Positions 61,226-64,000 of a DNA stretch of 64,000 nt are shown here, piece by piece. Source of the DNA: Bacillus thermotolerans (GTDB lineage: Bacteria; Bacillota; Bacilli; Bacillales; Domibacillaceae); the NCBI RefSeq assembly GCF_000812025.2, contig NZ_JWJE02000001.1:1-64000 (forward strand). The letters are read 5' to 3'. A model generated the notes under the pieces. It was not told the DNA's origin. It worked only from the letters and a program-made list of their open reading frames with translations, and made no database searches. Both the position numbers and the translations under genes were made by a program. Numbering within the stretch: position 1 is the stretch's first letter; each line of letters begins with the position of its first letter.

Positions 61226-62914
61226 ATGAAATTCCAGGATTACGTATATGAACGGCCGGATATAGATGGTGCCGAAAAAGAGATAAAGATGCTTCTAGAA
61301 CAGTGGGGGAAAGCGGAGAGGCTAGAGACACAAATAGACATTCTAGACCGAATCAACCGCATTCGAAGCCGGATCAGCACGATGATGGATCTTTGCTATA
61401 TACGTCATACGATTGATACAAATGACCCTTTCTACAAGAAGGAGCAGGAGTATATGGATGAGATTGCTCCGAGAGCAGAGGGAATGGATTCTCGAGTGAA
61501 TCAGGCGCTCTTGTCCTCTTCCTTCCGTCAAGAGTTAGAATCCCATTACGGGCCTCAGCTGTTCCGTCTGGCAGAAGCGCAGGTAAAGACATTTTCTGAA
61601 GAGGTGATGCCGCTGCTGGAAAAGGAAAATAAGCTTTCATCAAAATATACACAGCTCGTTGCCTCAGCACAAATTAACTTCGAAGGAGAAGTGCTGACGC
61701 TGGCGCAGCTGGAACCTTTTGCTGAATCGCCGGACCGTTCTGTACGCAAAAAAGCAACGGAAGCCCGTTTTCAGTTCTTCGCCGACCATGAGGACGAGTT
61801 CGATACTATTTATGACGAGTTAGTAAAAACTCGTACCGGCATTGCTCGTAAGCTTGGGTTTCAAAACTTTGTAGAGCTTGGCTACTACCGGCTGAATAGA
61901 GTCGATTATGATGCAGAAATGGTTAAAGGGTACCGGGAGCAAATCAAACAGGTTGTCGTGCCGCTTGCCAACCAGCTGCGGGAAAGTCAGGCGAAACGAA
62001 TCGGTTTGGGAAAGTTGAAGTTTCACGATGAAGCATACCAGTTTACGAGTGGAAATCCTGCACCGAAAGGCCAGCCGGATTGGATTATAGAAAATGGCCA
62101 GAGAATGTATGAAGAGCTGTCAGGGGAGACAGCTGAATTCTTCCGCTTTATGCTGGAGCGGGAGCTAATGGATTTAACGGCGAAAAAAGGAAAAGCAGGG
62201 GGCGGGTATTGCACGTATATTTCAGATTACCGTTCCCCGTTTATCTTTTCGAATTTTAATGGAACTTCCGGAGATATCGATGTGCTGACACATGAAGCAG
62301 GCCATGCTTTTCAAGTGTATTCAAGCCGTGACCTGGCTGTTCCTGAATATTTATGGCCAACCTATGAAGCTTGTGAAATCCATTCTATGAGCATGGAGTT
62401 CTTTACATGGCCATGGCTGGAGAGGTTCTTTCAAGAGGAAACGGAGAAATATAAATATGCCCACCTGGCTGGCGCGGTTCTCTTCCTGCCTTATGGAGCG
62501 GCTGTGGATGAATTCCAGCACTGTGTGTATGAGCAGCCTGATTTAACTCCGAAGGAACGGAAAGTGATATGGAAAGAGATTGAACAAGCATATTTGCCGC
62601 ACCGCGATTATGATGATATATCTTATCTAGAAGCAGGCGGCTTCTGGCAGCGGCAGAGTCATATTTATGAAGTGCCATTTTATTATATTGATTACACGCT
62701 CGCTCAAGTATGCGCTTTACAGTTCTGGCAGCGAATGAGAGAAGAGAAGGAGCGTGCCTGGGAGGATTATGTAGGCATCTGTAAGGTCGGAGGAAGCTTG
62801 TCGTTCACTGAGATTGTTAAGCTTGCCAATCTAACCTCTCCTTTTGAGGCCGGCTGCCTGGCTAAGACAATCCAGCCGGTTGCTGAGTGGCTCGATCAGG
62901 CGGAAACCAAATAA
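61226..62914 (+). CDS. M3 family oligoendopeptidase
   Basis: The 562-residue zinc metallopeptidase cuts short peptides in the cytosol. The active site is LTHEAGHAFQ (HExxH at residues 356-360), with the third ligand Glu in TYEACEIHSMSMEFF about 25 residues later. The helical N-terminal half and the length fit the PepF/M3 group. It is the last gene of the operon started by the 5'-nucleotidase gene. Confidence 0.93.
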   Translation: MKFQDYVYERPDIDGAEKEIKMLLEQWGKAERLETQIDILDRINRIRSRISTMMDLCYIRHTIDTNDPFYKKEQEYMDEIAPRAEGMDSRVNQALLSSSFRQELESHYGPQLFRLAEAQVKTFSEEVMPLLEKENKLSSKYTQLVASAQINFEGEVLTLAQLEPFAESPDRSVRKKATEARFQFFADHEDEFDTIYDELVKTRTGIARKLGFQNFVELGYYRLNRVDYDAEMVKGYREQIKQVVVPLANQLRESQAKRIGLGKLKFHDEAYQFTSGNPAPKGQPDWIIENGQRMYEELSGETAEFFRFMLERELMDLTAKKGKAGGGYCTYISDYRSPFIFSNFNGTSGDIDVLTHEAGHAFQVYSSRDLAVPEYLWPTYEACEIHSMSMEFFTWPWLERFFQEETEKYKYAHLAGAVLFLPYGAAVDEFQHCVYEQPDLTPKERKVIWKEIEQAYLPHRDYDDISYLEAGGFWQRQSHIYEVPFYYIDYTLAQVCALQFWQRMREEKERAWEDYVGICKVGGSLSFTEIVKLANLTSPFEAGCLAKTIQPVAEWLDQAETK

Positions 62915-62954
62915 AAAAGACATCCAAAAGCTTTAGCTTTTGGATGTCTTTTTT
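62913..62954. terminator. Bidirectional terminator
   Basis: A perfect 19-bp stem (AAAAAAGACATCCAAAAGC with its complement) and a short loop separate the converging M3 peptidase and clpE genes. Confidence 0.95.
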
Positions 62955-62956
62955 CA

Positions 62957-64000
62957 TTAAGCAGTGACGATGCAAATATCTTCCCCATCTAACACAGCTT
63001 TTAATTGCTTCGTATCTGGGTGATCGAGAATGAAGTCAGCGATGCCATCCTCCAGTTTTTCCTGGATCACCCGGCGGAGCGGACGGGCACCAAAGTCAGG
63101 GTGGTAGCCCAGCTCGCTTAATCGCTCTTTCACTTCATCTGTTACTTCGAGTGTCATCTCTTGCTCTTCAAGTGCTGTGTTTAATTCAGTAAGCATTAAA
63201 TCAACAATTTTTGTTAAGTCTTCTTTGCCAAGAGCTTTAAATTCTACGATATTATCAAAACGGTTCAAGAATTCAGGCTTAAAGAAGCTGCCGAGTGAAT
63301 CAAGAATAGAGCTCTCTTTCACGGCATTGTTCTTTTCAAAGCCAACAGTAATGGTTTTCTCAGCTGCTCCTGCGTTGCTTGTCATAATAATGACAGTGTC
63401 TTTAAAGCTGACTGTGCGTCCTTGGCTGTCCGTTAAGCGGCCATCCTCAAGAATTTGCAAGAACATGTGCTGCACATCTGGGTGAGCTTTTTCTATCTCA
63501 TCAAGCAAAATAATGCTATAAGGGTTTCGGCGCACCTTCTCTGTTAATTGTCCGGCTTCTTCATGGCCGACATATCCCGGAGGAGAACCAATTAACTTAG
63601 ATACGCTGTGTTTCTCCATAAATTCACTCATGTCCAGGCGAACCATTGCCTCTTTAGAGCCGAATAACTCTTCAGCAAGCGCCTTTGTCAGCTCTGTTTT
63701 ACCAACACCAGTCGGTCCGACAAACAGGAAGGAGCCAATTGGACGGGATTTGGACTTCAATCCAGCGCGGCTCCGGCGAACAGCTTTTGCTACTTTCTGA
63801 ACCGCTTCAGCTTGTCCAATGACCTTCTTCGCCAAGTTCTCTTCCAGATGCTTCATAGCTTGCTGTTCATCCTCTTGAAGCTTGCCAACAGGGATGCCTG
63901 TTTTTTCTTCAATTAATTGCTGAATGTGCTGTACTGTGACAGTTGGACGTTCAGCTTTCTCCTGGGAGCCTGCCAGTTTAGCTTCAAGCTTTTCCTCCTC
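62957..64000 (-). CDS. clpE: ATP-dependent Clp protease ATPase ClpE, C-terminal part
   Basis: The last 347 codons of a minus-strand gene whose 5' end is outside the window; the frame stays open to base 64000. It holds the second AAA+ module: Walker [15 protein letters not shown], Walker [15 protein letters not shown], sensor 1 IIMTSNAG and the C-terminal [11 protein letters not shown]. The end of the middle region ([18 protein letters not shown]) matches ClpE better than ClpC. ClpE works with ClpP to degrade heat-damaged proteins. The CtsR sites expected upstream are not in view. Confidence 0.9.
   Translation of the reverse strand, partial: EEEKLEAKLAGSQEKAERPTVTVQHIQQLIEEKTGIPVGKLQEDEQQAMKHLEENLAKKVIGQAEAVQKVAKAVRRSRAGLKSKSRPIGSFLFVGPTGVGKTELTKALAEELFGSKEAMVRLDMSEFMEKHSVSKLIGSPPGYVGHEEAGQLTEKVRRNPYSIILLDEIEKAHPDVQHMFLQILEDGRLTDSQGRTVSFKDTVIIMTSNAGAAEKTITVGFEKNNAVKESSILDSLGSFFKPEFLNRFDNIVEFKALGKEDLTKIVDLMLTELNTALEEQEMTLEVTDEVKERLSELGYHPDFGARPLRRVIQEKLEDGIADFILDHPDTKQLKAVLDGEDICIVTA

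Noticed and set aside
1-64000. CRISPR array, prophage, insertion sequence, toxin-antitoxin pair, rRNA or tRNA genes
   Set aside because: I found no regularly spaced repeats, transposase or phage genes, or structural RNA gene signatures in the window.

Overview
The window is about 64 kb of chromosomal DNA from a Gram-positive, endospore-forming-type member of the Bacillaceae. The evidence is strong purine-rich ribosome binding sites, many GTG and TTG starts, B. subtilis-like proteins (PncA/PncB, TenA, YlmB, MetI/MetC, YteA, YqjF, SwrC, ClpE), Bacillus-type riboswitches (TPP, SAM-I, yybP-ykoY) and a CcpA cre-like site. The genus cannot be fixed from sequence reading alone. I see no prophage, insertion sequence, CRISPR array, rRNA or tRNA. 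The content reads as core or housekeeping chromosome with small accessory insertions.

Layout. 1-2.7 kb: a fatty-acyl-CoA oxidation operon (end of etfA, acyl-CoA dehydrogenase, enoyl-CoA hydratase, hotdog thioesterase). 2.9-5 kb: speD on the minus strand, then a gene-poor 1.27 kb stretch holding a stop-interrupted small gene behind a sigma-B-like promoter and an orphan 33-codon ORF. 5-12.3 kb: NAD salvage (pncA-pncB), a methionine gamma-lyase behind a cre-like site, a frameshifted zinc-ribbon gene, a frameshifted MFS transporter, a DsbA-like oxidoreductase and L-lysine 6-dehydrogenase. 12.3-15 kb: an acidic lipoprotein and a DUF21/CBS membrane protein facing an N-terminally extended superoxide dismutase. 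15-23.5 kb: a TPP-riboswitch-led thiamine salvage cluster (thiW, ylmB, tenA, thiZ, thiX, thiY, hemD, thiM, thiD, thiE) that imports and remodels degraded thiamine pyrimidines and couples them to the thiazole. A hemD-like gene sits in the middle of it.

23.5-35.3 kb: yqjF, yteA, DedA and VOC genes; malate synthase G with an IclR regulator behind a promoter overlaid by two palindromes; a GntR/YtrA pair with a DUF1648-type membrane protein; a divergent DHA2 exporter/TetR pair; and a malic enzyme. 35.4-40.7 kb: a sulfonate-type ABC importer followed by an S-box-controlled metI-metC operon, together a sulfur acquisition and methionine synthesis block. 40.7-48.4 kb: GlsB-like protein, aromatic-acid-exporter-like protein, nucleoside transporter, RF3, NhaC antiporter, a repeat-like element, and an ArsR/SRPBCC pair with two operator-like repeats. 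48.6-64 kb: a SwrC-like RND pump, a Mn riboswitch with a TerC-family exporter, a soluble acyl-ACP desaturase, a B12-binding radical SAM protein, an acyltransferase, a KinD-like orphan histidine kinase, a 5'-nucleotidase/MarR/M3 peptidase operon, and the C-terminal half of ClpE.

I looked for a novel system and did not find a convincing new multi-gene one. The best leads are regulatory: the doubly palindromic glcB promoter, the ArsR tandem operators, two competing hairpins ahead of the acyltransferase gene, and the hemD insertion in the thiamine cluster. The other leads are small broken genes at 3.9-4.2 kb and 8.5-10.1 kb.
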